A stretch of 64,000 nt of DNA from the NCBI RefSeq assembly GCF_004331035.1, contig NZ_SJNT01000013.1, forward strand, positions 29,198 through 93,197, read 5' to 3'. The stretch is from Acinetobacter sp. ANC 4910 (GTDB lineage Bacteria > Pseudomonadota > Gammaproteobacteria > Pseudomonadales > Moraxellaceae). The position numbers were made by a program, and so were the translations under genes. Positions 27,109 through 35,902 of this stretch are shown here, piece after piece (the first letter of the stretch is position 1; each line of letters starts with the position of its first letter). Under the pieces are notes generated by a model that made no database searches, was not told where the DNA came from, and saw only the letters and a program-made list of their open reading frames with translations.

Positions 27109-27144
27109 AAATGATGGATTATTTGCTATAACAATCCATCATTT
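27109..27144 (+). terminator. Hairpin after the acyl-CoA dehydrogenase pair
   Basis: A 12-bp perfect stem AAATGATGGATT (27109-27120) / AATCCATCATTT (27133-27144) surrounds a 12-nt loop, 27 nt after the dehydrogenase stop codon. It is AT-rich and ends just before the next gene, so read-through is possible. Confidence 0.45.
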
Positions 27145-27162
27145 AAATACTTTGCTTAGCCA

Positions 27163-27648
27163 ATGTTTCAAATTCGTACGCTCCAAGAACAAGATAATCC
27201 TGCAATTGCCCACATTATTCGTGAAGTGTCCAAAGAGTTTGGCCTTGCACCTGAATCTGGCTTTGCTGTTGCAGACCCTATTTTAGACAATTTATATCAA
27301 GTTTATAGTCAGCCCAATGCACAGTATTGGGTAATTGAAAATGCACAAGGTCAAATTTTAGGTGGTGGTGGACTTTCGCCGCTTAGTGGTGATCATGAAA
27401 CGCTTGAAATTCAAAAAATGTACTTTTTACCTGAAATTCGTGGTTTAGGTTTTGCCAAACAAATCTTAGAACAATGTTTCAAATTTGCTTTGGCACGAGG
27501 CTATCGTTCCTGTTATTTGGAAACAACCAAATCTTTATGGCAAGCTGTCAAACTTTATGAAAAGTTGGGCTTTCAACACCTATCAGCACCCAAAGGTCAT
27601 ACGGGCCATAGCCATGCCTGTGAAATCTGGATGGAAAAAACACTTTAA
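27163..27648 (+). CDS. GNAT-family N-acetyltransferase
   Basis: The 161-aa protein has a complete GNAT fold: N-terminal IRTLQEQDNPAIAHIIREV, a central strand WVIENAQGQILGGGGLSPL, then IQKMYFLPEIRGLGFAKQIL, where RGLGFA is the acetyl-CoA loop. KLYEKLGFQHL is the motif B segment. It resembles small acetyltransferases of unknown substrate. The ATG at 27163 is the only sensible start, although no strong ribosome binding site is seen. The gene converges on alkM with a bidirectional hairpin between them. Confidence 0.85.
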   Translation: MFQIRTLQEQDNPAIAHIIREVSKEFGLAPESGFAVADPILDNLYQVYSQPNAQYWVIENAQGQILGGGGLSPLSGDHETLEIQKMYFLPEIRGLGFAKQILEQCFKFALARGYRSCYLETTKSLWQAVKLYEKLGFQHLSAPKGHTGHSHACEIWMEKTL

Positions 27649-27660
27649 AATACGCACAAA

Positions 27661-27692
27661 AATGACATCAATCCCACTGAATTGATGTCATT
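27661..27692. terminator. Bidirectional hairpin between acetyltransferase and alkM
   Basis: A 12-bp perfect stem AATGACATCAAT (27661-27672) / ATTGATGTCATT (27681-27692) with an 8-nt loop lies in the 75-nt gap between two convergent genes. It can fold in transcripts from either side. Confidence 0.6.
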
Positions 27693-27723
27693 GCTTGCTC
27701 AATTTTGAATGATGTATAAATCA

Positions 27724-28947
27724 TTATGAGTTCAGTAATTTATCTATTACACCAAATTTCTTAAAAATCTTCGCTCTACGCTTAGGGTGAATATTGGCTT
27801 TATTTAAGTCACCGCCATAATGTTTAAATACGCGCTTATCCATCATTTTGAACCATAATGGCGGGATCATCGCAGGTAAAAGCATACTCGCATAGCCACT
27901 TGGCAGCTCTGGTGCTTCATCGAAGTGTCGCAGAGCTTGGAATGGTCGTGTTGGATAAGCATGATGATCTGAATGACGTTGCAATTGATATAGGAACAAA
28001 TTAGTCACAATGTTATTGTTATTCCAACTATGCTCAGGCATGGTTCGCTCATATTTGCCATTTTCATCTTTCTGGCGCAACAAACCATAGTGTTCAATAT
28101 AGTTAATAATTTCAAACAAGCTAATGCCATATAAAGATTGTGTGATTAAATATGGCGTAATACCTGCACCAAACATTTTAATCATGCTGGCATGAAATGT
28201 GGCACTCATTCCCCAGCCTTGTAACAGCTCATTATCCTTAGACCAAAACGTCTTGCCTTTACGCTTCAAACGATTACTTTCAATTTCAATTGCAGATTTA
28301 AATGAGCCAATCACAGTTCTAGGTAAAAATTCATAAAAAGTTTCGCCCATACGCGAGGATGCAGGGTCTTCTGGTGTTGCCGCACGTTTATGATGCCCAT
28401 ACGGATGCTCAATGCGAAAATGGTTATAGCCTGTCGGGACCAAGGCCAAATGTGACAGAATATGATCCAAACGATCCGACTTATGGCTTAATTCATGGGC
28501 TGTATTGATTGCAATACCGTTAATTGCTCCCATAGAAACACCGAGTAAAATTTTATCCAATAAAGACGTCTCTTTACGTCCCACTAAATAACACGCATAA
28601 ACATTGGCTGCATACTGAAGTGGAATAAAAGTTTTTACCAAACGCGCATAATAAGGATCTTGTTCTAGTAATTTCACATCTTCAGTAGTCGGGTTATTTT
28701 GATCTTTACCAATGAATGCATCAATTGTAGGAATAATGACATGAAGCAATAAGGGGCCACCTAAAGCAAATGCCTTTTTTAATGGACGTGGTGCAAACTG
28801 ATAGCCTGCTAAAATTCCCATACCAATCACAGGTAAAGCGGGACTGATTGCCCATAAATAACGTTTTTTATCTAAAGCCATCCCCGCTTTGACTGGAAGC
28901 AAAATCGAATCCTGTTCTGTTACTTTGACTGTTGCATTCATTTGCAA
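27724..28947 (-). CDS. alkM: Alkane 1-monooxygenase (AlkB/AlkM type)
   Basis: This integral membrane di-iron enzyme hydroxylates the terminal carbon of n-alkanes, with electrons from rubredoxin. The 407-aa protein carries the AlkB histidine boxes HELSH, EHPYGHH and QRHSDHH, plus the NYIEHYGL signature, with about six hydrophobic segments among them. The string EHPYGHHKRAATPEDPASS is typical of AlkB enzymes. Length matches A. baylyi AlkM (408 aa from memory). Rubredoxin and its reductase are not in the window, as in ADP1, where they lie elsewhere. The divergent gene encodes an AraC-family regulator resembling AlkR. Confidence 0.95.
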   Translation of the reverse strand: MQMNATVKVTEQDSILLPVKAGMALDKKRYLWAISPALPVIGMGILAGYQFAPRPLKKAFALGGPLLLHVIIPTIDAFIGKDQNNPTTEDVKLLEQDPYYARLVKTFIPLQYAANVYACYLVGRKETSLLDKILLGVSMGAINGIAINTAHELSHKSDRLDHILSHLALVPTGYNHFRIEHPYGHHKRAATPEDPASSRMGETFYEFLPRTVIGSFKSAIEIESNRLKRKGKTFWSKDNELLQGWGMSATFHASMIKMFGAGITPYLITQSLYGISLFEIINYIEHYGLLRQKDENGKYERTMPEHSWNNNNIVTNLFLYQLQRHSDHHAYPTRPFQALRHFDEAPELPSGYASMLLPAMIPPLWFKMMDKRVFKHYGGDLNKANIHPKRRAKIFKKFGVIDKLLNS

Positions 28948-29128
28948 ACCTTTCCTTCTTTTCTTGTTATGTATATATTTTCTTAATTCGTCCTCAAGCT
29001 ACAGTAGTAACCGTCCATAAAAACTATGTAATCGTCTTTGGCTTAATTTGATAAACAATGACCTACAAACACATATGACAAACTGCTCATCGTTGTATAT
29101 TTCCGCAGATAAGAAAGAATGAAAAGAC

Positions 29129-30052
29129 ATGGATGCACTAAGTAAAATTTTTGATGATATTCATCTGAACAAATCAGAATACCTTTATTTGAAAGCTCAA
29201 GGAGACTGGTGTTTTCAATATCAAGATCAGAGTGCCATGGTCGCTTATGTTATGGTTGCAGGTCATGCCTTCATTCAATTAGATGCAAGCACGCAAGTTC
29301 AAGCCCGTGCGGGCGATTTAATTTTAATCCCTTCTGGTCGCAGTCATACTGCCTTTAATACGCCAAACCTTTTGGTCGATACATTAAATATTACTCATCG
29401 TTTCGATGAAACTGGTGAAAAAAGTATTGAATTTGGCTCTGGCGACGGAAAGCAAACCGTGATTTTGGCAATTCGCTGTCATATGGACAGTATTATGGCG
29501 CGACCTCTGCTGAATGCCTTACCTCAATCCATTCATTTACACCAAATGAATGGACAAACGATTCCTGAATGGCTACAGATTGGCTTGCAGTTTTTAGCGG
29601 TAGAAACGCTACAAGTGCAACCTGGTCGTGACAAAATTCTAGATCACCTGGTGAGTATTTTTTTTATTGAATGTGTTCGCGACTACATTTTGCAGTTGAG
29701 TGATCGCAACAACTGGTTAACTGCACTCTCTCATCCTGAATTATCCAATGCCTTAGCAGCCATTCATGGACAACCGCAACGCGCTTGGACGGTAGAAACT
29801 CTCGCAGAACAATGCTGTATGTCCCGTTCCAAATTTGCCCAATTATTTAGTCAGATTATTGGTGAAACGCCACTCGCGTATTTGCAGCAACATCGGCTAC
29901 GCATTGCATCACAATACCTAAGACAAGGACAATACACGATTCAGCAAATTGCCCACTTGGTGGGCTATGCTTCCGAAACAGCGTTCAGTCAAACCTTTAA
30001 AAAGCAGTTTGATCTCACACCTACTCAATATCGCCAACAATTTATGCAATAG
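29129..30052 (+). CDS. alkR: AraC/XylS-family regulator, probable activator of alkM
   Basis: The 307-aa protein has an N-terminal cupin-like effector domain (residues 1-180; the strand ARAGDLILIPSGRSHTAF is typical) and a C-terminal AraC domain with two helix-turn-helix motifs. The first is AWTVETLAEQCCMSRSKFAQLFSQIIG and the second is YTIQQIAHLVGYASETAFSQTFKKQF. In A. baylyi an AraC-type protein, AlkR, is needed for alkane induction of alkM and lies beside it; the divergent position here, with 181 nt between the starts, fits that role. The binding site in the gap was not identified. Confidence 0.85.
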   Translation: MDALSKIFDDIHLNKSEYLYLKAQGDWCFQYQDQSAMVAYVMVAGHAFIQLDASTQVQARAGDLILIPSGRSHTAFNTPNLLVDTLNITHRFDETGEKSIEFGSGDGKQTVILAIRCHMDSIMARPLLNALPQSIHLHQMNGQTIPEWLQIGLQFLAVETLQVQPGRDKILDHLVSIFFIECVRDYILQLSDRNNWLTALSHPELSNALAAIHGQPQRAWTVETLAEQCCMSRSKFAQLFSQIIGETPLAYLQQHRLRIASQYLRQGQYTIQQIAHLVGYASETAFSQTFKKQFDLTPTQYRQQFMQ

Positions 30053-30069
30053 CCCAAATACTGCGTACG

Positions 30070-31239
30070 TTACAGCAAACTTAAAATGGCTTGTACGGGA
30101 TCTTCACTATTGCCCGAAAGTAGCTGTTTATGCATGGTAATGTGCTGCATAACCTGAATTTGCGCCACTTCAATATTCATCAGTTTTTCGATTTCATGCG
30201 CTAAGTTTTCTGGTGTTGCGTCGTTCTGAATCAATTCCTGAATCACTTTTTTCCCTGCAATAATATTTGGCAAAGAATAATAAGGAATCTTAATCAACAA
30301 TTTCGCAATAAAATAAGTCAAAGAATTGAGCTTATAAAAAGTCACCATCGGACGATGTAACAGCATAGCCTCTAAAGTTGCGGTACCTGAAGCCAGAGCC
30401 ACAATATTGGCAGCGTTCATCACCTGACGACCAATTTTAGATTCTGTGTCTGTATTTTCCAATAAATGCACTTTGGCGCGGAAAGCATCAGAATAATGTT
30501 GCAGTAAATGTTCAATTTGCTGTTTACGTGCATCATTAATCGCTGGAATCAAAAATTCGTAGTCTGGATATTTTTGGCTCAGAATTTCCCCTGCTTTGAG
30601 TACCAATGGACCTAAGCGTTCGACTTCACCACGGCGACTGCCTGGTAATAATGCAATATGCTTTTGATTCGTTGCTAAACCGAGTTCTTGCTTTGCTTCG
30701 ATCAAATCATTTTTTAAAGGTAATTCACTCGCTAAGGGATGACCAACAAAGGCAGCAGACACATCAAATTTTTTAAAGAATGCTTTTTCGAATGGGAATA
30801 AGCACAGCACCAAATCAATATTTGCCTTAATTCCATGTGCACGCCCTTGTCGCCATGCCCAAACAGAAGGACTTACATATTGAACAGTTTTAATCGGCAA
30901 TTGCTTTTGCTTCAAACTTTTCGATAAGCGCAAATTAAAATCAGGCGCATCAATACCAATAAATATATCGACAGGATTTTTAGACCATTTTTCGACAAGC
31001 CCATCCCGCACGGCAAATAACTTTTTGATATCTTTTAAGACCTCAACAATCCCCATGACCGATAAAATATCCATCGGGTAGTCACTTTGAAAGCCTTCCG
31101 CGATCATTTGAGGACCGCCAATTCCTTCAAACTCAGCATCAATTCCTTGCTCACGAAAACTGCGGATTAATTTAGCACCCAAGGTGTCTCCAGAAACTTC
31201 ACCTACAACAATGCCAATTTTTAGTTTTTTGTTGTTCAA
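30070..31239 (-). CDS. lpxB: Lipid-A-disaccharide synthase
   Basis: LpxB joins UDP-2,3-diacylglucosamine and lipid X to form the lipid A disaccharide at the inner membrane. The 389-aa protein has the N-terminal signature GEVSGDTLGAKLI, then YVSPSVWAWRQGR and the LLPGSRRGEVERL motif near the middle, and the nucleotide-sugar region ASGTATLEAMLLHRPMV. The start appears to be TTG at 31239, since no ATG or GTG exists near the conserved N-terminus. The other lpx genes are not adjacent. Its 3' end is 18 nt from the convergent alkR stop codon. Confidence 0.95.
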   Translation of the reverse strand: MNNKKLKIGIVVGEVSGDTLGAKLIRSFREQGIDAEFEGIGGPQMIAEGFQSDYPMDILSVMGIVEVLKDIKKLFAVRDGLVEKWSKNPVDIFIGIDAPDFNLRLSKSLKQKQLPIKTVQYVSPSVWAWRQGRAHGIKANIDLVLCLFPFEKAFFKKFDVSAAFVGHPLASELPLKNDLIEAKQELGLATNQKHIALLPGSRRGEVERLGPLVLKAGEILSQKYPDYEFLIPAINDARKQQIEHLLQHYSDAFRAKVHLLENTDTESKIGRQVMNAANIVALASGTATLEAMLLHRPMVTFYKLNSLTYFIAKLLIKIPYYSLPNIIAGKKVIQELIQNDATPENLAHEIEKLMNIEVAQIQVMQHITMHKQLLSGNSEDPVQAILSLL

Positions 31240-31427
31240 GACTTTATGCTCTGTTCAAAGTTAAACGTCTAAATATTCTAGCATAGCTATAACTTTTGAA
31301 AAATTTCAACAATATGCCAAAACAGCACTACCTACCTATTTATAAATCTAATTTAGCTATGAGATTATTTTTTTAATCAATATTTACAATAGTTACACAA
31401 TTGAACACCACCAATAGTAACAATAGA

Positions 31428-31446
31428 ATTAATGATAATTATTTGC
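31428..31446. promoter_or_regulatory. Fur box upstream of the siderophore receptor gene
   Basis: The 19 bp from 31428 match the consensus GATAATGATAATCATTATC at 14 of 19 positions, including the uninterrupted core TAATGATAAT. The site ends 15 nt before the receptor start codon, where a bound ferric uptake repressor would block transcription or early elongation when iron is plentiful. Confidence 0.75.
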
Positions 31447-31460
31447 ATTAATGTTCATCC

Positions 31461-33560
31461 ATGTCTAAATCCCCTACGCTGTTTAAATATTCCTTACTAG
31501 CTCTCACGATTGCACATATCAATCTTAGTTTTGCTGAAGATGATGTTACAACCCTGTCTACTATACAGTTACAAGCAAATTCATCGGAAAATCAAAGCTC
31601 TGAACAGAGCAAAGCATATACAGTTAAAAAAAGCAGCAGTGCAACCAAACTGAATATTGACACTCAGGAAACACCTCAGACTGTAAATGTGGTGACACGT
31701 CAGCAAATGGATGACTTTAACCTGACTTCAACGCGAGATATTTTAAACAATACTCCTGGTGTAACGGTGACTGGTCTGGAAACCAATCGCACAACTTATA
31801 CAGCACGCGGTTTTGATATTTCAAATATATTGGTTGATGGCATTGGTATTCCGCAGGTGGATAGCTACAACTACAACAATAGTGATGTCGACAGCTATTT
31901 CTACGACCGTATTGAAGTGGTCAAAGGTGCAGATGCCCTCACCAATGCATTAGGTGACCCAGGTGCGACGATTAACTACATTCGTAAACGTCCAACCCAA
32001 GAATTCCAAGCCAATGCAGGAATTAGCTATGGTTCATGGGATGTTCAACGCTATGAAGCCGATATTTCAGGGGCACTGACACAAGATGGGCGTCTGCGTG
32101 GGCGTTTAGTTGGCTATGAAAAAACGGGCAATTCATATTTAGACCATTATTCGGAAGAAAAGAATGGTTTTCAGGGGATTCTTGAGGCAGACCTTACCGA
32201 TTCTACAGTAGCTTCTGCGGGCTATTCTAAAACACGCCAGTATGCCAATGGCTCTCAATGGGGTGCATTACCTTTAGTCAATTCTAAAGGTGAAGCTTTA
32301 AGTTATTCACGTAGCTATAACTATGCACCATCGTGGACATACTACGACTGGGAAATTGACAACTATTTCGCCAATATCGAACAACAGCTTGCTGGTGATT
32401 GGAAATTAAAGTTTGGCTATAACCTTAAAGAATCTGAAGTTCGTGACAAAATGCTCTATTTAAGTGGATCGCCTTCTGCCACGGACAATACTTCTGGCAT
32501 TTATCTCTACCCTGAGATTTACAACCAGAAATTCAAAGAAACTACGGCAAATGCTGATATTCAAGGGACTTTCCCATTGTTTGGTCAGCATCACGAAGCC
32601 AATATTGGCTATAACTGGTCAAAATATACCGCGCAAAGTGTTTATTCTTATGGAAGCAGTTTAGGCACCTATACGACAGATCAGGCAAGCTGGTCACCTG
32701 AAGAACCATCATGGGGCGAGTTCTACACCGCTGCGCCAGAAGAACGGGTAATGAAATCGGTTTACACCGCTACCCGCTTACATCTAAATGATGATTTAAA
32801 ACTGCTTCTAGGAGCAAACTACACTGAAATTGACACGCTTGAATACAAGGAAAATAAAGTTTCACCTTATGCGGGTTTAACCTATAACTTCACACCTGAA
32901 TATACAGGGTATATGAGCTATACCTCGATCTTTAGACCACAAACCGTAATCGATCTAGCCACTCAAAAAACCGCTGTTCCTGTAGAGGGCGAAAGCTATG
33001 AAATCGGGGTTAAAAGTTCATGGCTAAATGGAACGCTCACAGGTAATCTTGCTGTGTTTAGAACCGATGAAGATAATTTTGCGCTCAATCCACTGTGGGA
33101 TGCCGCATATAACAAGTATTCTTCAGATATTGGTACAGTTCGTTCTCAAGGTGTAGAAGTTGGATTATCGGGTAAAGTCACCGACAATCTTGATCTGGTA
33201 TTTGGCTTTTCAACCTTCAGCCTAAAAAACATGGAATCAGGTGAAAAAGCACGTGTCAATATTCCAACCCAAACCATCAATGCTTTAGCTTCTTATACTG
33301 TTCCGCATATTCCTAAACTGAAACTAGGTGCAAGTGTAAAATGGCAAGATGATATTCAAGACACCTCTTATGCATCTGTTACACAGGATGCTTATGCCTT
33401 ATTCAATTTAATGGCAAGTTATGAAGTAAATAAAAATCTATTAGTGCAAGTAAATGGTAATAACCTAACCAATGAAAAATACCTCACGGGTCTTTATGGC
33501 GGTCAAGGTTATTACGGGGCTTCTGCAAATTACACAGTTGCTTTAAAATTTAAGTATTAA
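31461..33560 (+). CDS. TonB-dependent siderophore receptor (FhuE/FpvA-like)
   Basis: The 699-aa outer-membrane protein imports a ferric siderophore using TonB energy. A signal peptide ends near SFA (residue 25). A plug domain follows, with TPQTVNVVTRQQMDDF, LNNTPGVTVTG and VVKGADAL. The remaining residues form the 22-strand barrel, ending in the expected terminal aromatic, YTVALKFKY. The plug wording resembles receptors for hydroxamates such as coprogen, but the ligand is not certain. A Fur box lies directly upstream, and the three following genes make a known accessory set. Confidence 0.9.
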   Translation: MSKSPTLFKYSLLALTIAHINLSFAEDDVTTLSTIQLQANSSENQSSEQSKAYTVKKSSSATKLNIDTQETPQTVNVVTRQQMDDFNLTSTRDILNNTPGVTVTGLETNRTTYTARGFDISNILVDGIGIPQVDSYNYNNSDVDSYFYDRIEVVKGADALTNALGDPGATINYIRKRPTQEFQANAGISYGSWDVQRYEADISGALTQDGRLRGRLVGYEKTGNSYLDHYSEEKNGFQGILEADLTDSTVASAGYSKTRQYANGSQWGALPLVNSKGEALSYSRSYNYAPSWTYYDWEIDNYFANIEQQLAGDWKLKFGYNLKESEVRDKMLYLSGSPSATDNTSGIYLYPEIYNQKFKETTANADIQGTFPLFGQHHEANIGYNWSKYTAQSVYSYGSSLGTYTTDQASWSPEEPSWGEFYTAAPEERVMKSVYTATRLHLNDDLKLLLGANYTEIDTLEYKENKVSPYAGLTYNFTPEYTGYMSYTSIFRPQTVIDLATQKTAVPVEGESYEIGVKSSWLNGTLTGNLAVFRTDEDNFALNPLWDAAYNKYSSDIGTVRSQGVEVGLSGKVTDNLDLVFGFSTFSLKNMESGEKARVNIPTQTINALASYTVPHIPKLKLGASVKWQDDIQDTSYASVTQDAYALFNLMASYEVNKNLLVQVNGNNLTNEKYLTGLYGGQGYYGASANYTVALKFKY

Positions 33561-33567
33561 TGAACCC

Positions 33568-33601
33568 GCCAAGTCTGAAGCATCAGGCTTGGCTTTTTTT
33601 G
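33568..33601 (+). terminator. Terminator after the receptor gene
   Basis: An 11-bp stem, GCCAAGTCTGA (33568-33578) / TCAGGCTTGGC (33583-33593) with one G-T pair and an AGCA loop, is followed by eight T. It lies 7 nt after the stop codon, between the receptor and its accessory genes, and could attenuate transcription into them. Confidence 0.85.
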
Positions 33602-33623
33602 TAGTTCAATAGCGATTCATTTT

Positions 33624-33917
33624 ATGAGTAAAGCACAATCTATTTCTCTGACCTACCGTTTTCAAGTGCTGTATCGTTTTGTTATCGCCTTCATACTCGG
33701 TTTTATTTGTAGTGCTTTACTCAGTTTAGCCTTAACCCATCTGTTTCATCTAAGTTTACCCAAAGCAGAATCCATCTTTTTGGCGGCGTTCATTAGCCTT
33801 ATTTTTTATGTTTTTTTTGTGATGACCTGTTTCTGCATTCGATCACTGAAGAAGCTCACGCTCGTGAGTACAGCATCCTGTGCTGTTCTTTTTTTATTAT
33901 TTTTTGCAATGGGCTAA
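33624..33917 (+). CDS. DUF3649-like membrane protein of iron-uptake cassette
   Basis: The 97-aa protein has three hydrophobic segments (about residues 16-37, 50-68 and 78-95). RFVIAFILGFICSALLSLAL and the PKAESIFLAAFISLIFYVFFV stretch resemble DUF3649 proteins, which are found between TonB-dependent receptors and PepSY membrane proteins in proteobacteria. The function is unproven; a role in reducing or releasing siderophore iron at the inner membrane is a common suggestion. It is followed after 3 nt by the PepSY gene. Confidence 0.7.
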   Translation: MSKAQSISLTYRFQVLYRFVIAFILGFICSALLSLALTHLFHLSLPKAESIFLAAFISLIFYVFFVMTCFCIRSLKKLTLVSTASCAVLFLLFFAMG

Positions 33918-33920
33918 TTC

Positions 33921-35477
33921 ATGCAGAAAGGTATTCGACAATCAATGGCATGGTTACATTCTTGGACAGGGTTACTGCTAGGATGGGTCATATTCGTCAT
34001 ATTTCTGATGGGCACGGCGTCGTATTATCGTCATGAAATTAACTTATGGATGCAGCCACAACTGGCAAAATATGAAATTCAACAGCAAACAGCCATTCTC
34101 TCTGCAACAGACTATTTACAAACGCATGCACCCGATGCGAAATCATGGTTTATTGGTATCGCAACTGCCGAATCACCCGTCAATAACATTTATTGGCAAA
34201 AAGCAGATGGCAGCTATGAAAGAAAAACTTTAGATGCCAACACTGGAAAAGAACTAAGCCTTTCAGCCACAGAAGGCGGCGACTTTTTCTATCACTTCCA
34301 TTATCAACTTTTTGGTCTGCCCGTTGATATCGGACGGCTCGCAGTTTCTATCGCTGCTTTTATTATGCTGATTGCCCTAATTTCAGGCATTATGACCCAT
34401 AAAAAGATTTTCACAGATTTCTTTACTCTTCGAACCTTTAAATCGCAGCGTTCTTGGCTTGATTTTCATAATGTATCCTCCGTGATTGCACTGCCTTTTT
34501 TCTTGATGATTACTTTTACAGGTTTGGCAATTTTCTTTTATCTGTATCTTCCTTGGGGTATGAAAGCGCTTTATCCTGAAAATCCATATCAGTATTTTAC
34601 TGAAATCCGCACCAATGTCGTGACACAAAACACCTTAATAACACCTCAGGCTAATTTGCCAATGTCCGAATTACTGCAAAAAGTAGAACAGCATTGGGGC
34701 AAGCAAGCATTACGTTCAATCTCAGTACAAAATCCAAATACTAATCAAGCTTTGTACATATTTACACAACTCCAAGAGCATAGTATTACGGGCAATCAAC
34801 CGCAAATTACCTTACGTGGGCACGATGCTATTACTACAGCCGCAACACGTAATAATAGTGCTGTTGCTAGTTTAAGTTTTGGCGTGTACGGCTTACACAT
34901 GGCTACCTTTGCTCAGCCCTTATTACGTCTGGCTTTCTTTTTTTCAGGGCTGCTCGGGTGTTGTATGATTGCGTCAGGGCTCTTGTTATGGAGTTTAAAA
35001 CGACAACTTCAAAATAAAACTCAGCAGTTCCACTGGGGGCATTATCTTGTTGACCGACTAAATGTCGCAACTTTTGTGGGTTTACCCCTCGCCATGATGG
35101 GGTATTTCTATACCAATCGTTTGGTCTACTTGACTGCTGACATGCCCAACTATGAAATCTATAGTTTCTTTACTCTCTGGGGCTTGAGTCTAGCGGCAGC
35201 ACTTTTCACCCCAAAACAATGGCTGTGGCGTTCTCAACTGATGTGCTTAATTGTTTTGGCGGCATGTTTATCCATGTTCGACCTATTTTATTTGGTTCAG
35301 CATCAATATATCCATAGTCTTGTGAGCTATTGGACTTTCTTTCGGGTAGATCTATTTTTTATTTTACTCGCTGTTTTAGCCTATTTTATTCTTAAAAATA
35401 TTCATCCAATCCAAACCACAGCTAAGCAAAAAATCATCAAAAAACTTTCTTTGGCACAACAGGAAAATGCATCATGA
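33921..35477 (+). CDS. PepSY-associated transmembrane protein
   Basis: The 518-aa inner-membrane protein has the PepSY_TM architecture: an N-terminal helix in MAWLHSWTGLLLGWVIFVIFLMG, a periplasmic region with a PepSY segment, a helix pair near 145-215, and further helices to the C-terminus. Conserved histidines in LHSWTG, FHYHF-like YHFHYQLFGLP and LDFHNVSSV suggest haem or metal ligation, as proposed for FoxB/PiuB-type iron reductases. It sits between DUF3649 and DUF3325 genes behind a siderophore receptor. Reductive iron release from the siderophore is the likely role, by inference. Confidence 0.85.
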   Translation: MQKGIRQSMAWLHSWTGLLLGWVIFVIFLMGTASYYRHEINLWMQPQLAKYEIQQQTAILSATDYLQTHAPDAKSWFIGIATAESPVNNIYWQKADGSYERKTLDANTGKELSLSATEGGDFFYHFHYQLFGLPVDIGRLAVSIAAFIMLIALISGIMTHKKIFTDFFTLRTFKSQRSWLDFHNVSSVIALPFFLMITFTGLAIFFYLYLPWGMKALYPENPYQYFTEIRTNVVTQNTLITPQANLPMSELLQKVEQHWGKQALRSISVQNPNTNQALYIFTQLQEHSITGNQPQITLRGHDAITTAATRNNSAVASLSFGVYGLHMATFAQPLLRLAFFFSGLLGCCMIASGLLLWSLKRQLQNKTQQFHWGHYLVDRLNVATFVGLPLAMMGYFYTNRLVYLTADMPNYEIYSFFTLWGLSLAAALFTPKQWLWRSQLMCLIVLAACLSMFDLFYLVQHQYIHSLVSYWTFFRVDLFFILLAVLAYFILKNIHPIQTTAKQKIIKKLSLAQQENAS

Positions 35478-35764
35478 TGATTATATTGAGTTTGATATTT
35501 ATCCTTTTAGGACTTTGGATCTTACACTTACTTAGCAGCAAGCAAATTGCGAAAACCAAGCAATCTTCGTTGCCTATTTTGACGCAATTTCCTTTGATGA
35601 GTCGATGTGTGGCATATCTTCTATTTTTTAGTGCTGCTGTTGTTTTAATCGACCATTACGGAATATCAATTGGTTTTATTAGTTGGTGGATCTTTGCCAG
35701 CCCAGTAGCCTTTATTTTAATAATGTATATCAATGATTTAAAAAAGAAGCCTACAAAAAACTAA
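35474..35764 (+). CDS. DUF3325-like membrane protein
   Basis: The 96-aa protein has three hydrophobic segments (residues 3-17, 47-62 and 69-86) and a basic C-terminal tail. Such DUF3325 proteins follow PepSY genes in iron-uptake cassettes. Its ATG at 35474 overlaps the PepSY stop codon (ATGA), so the two are translationally coupled; the ATG one codon later is equally possible. Function unknown. A strong terminator follows 25 nt after the stop. Confidence 0.7.
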   Translation: MMIILSLIFILLGLWILHLLSSKQIAKTKQSSLPILTQFPLMSRCVAYLLFFSAAVVLIDHYGISIGFISWWIFASPVAFILIMYINDLKKKPTKN

Positions 35765-35789
35765 ATTTGGTATTTGCATCATTTCATAC

Positions 35790-35818
35790 AACGCTAAAGA
35801 TGGCTTTAGCGTTTTTTT
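35790..35818 (+). terminator. Terminator of the iron-uptake cassette
   Basis: A 10-bp perfect stem AACGCTAAAG (35790-35799) / CTTTAGCGTT (35804-35813) with an ATGG loop ends in seven T. It closes the receptor-DUF3649-PepSY-DUF3325 run. Confidence 0.88.
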
Positions 35819-35902
35819 GCATAAGTAAATCACTTATCAAGACAAACACTTATCTCAAAAAGTCATAACATATGCATGGTTTATCATATTTGGCTTCTAT
35901 AC

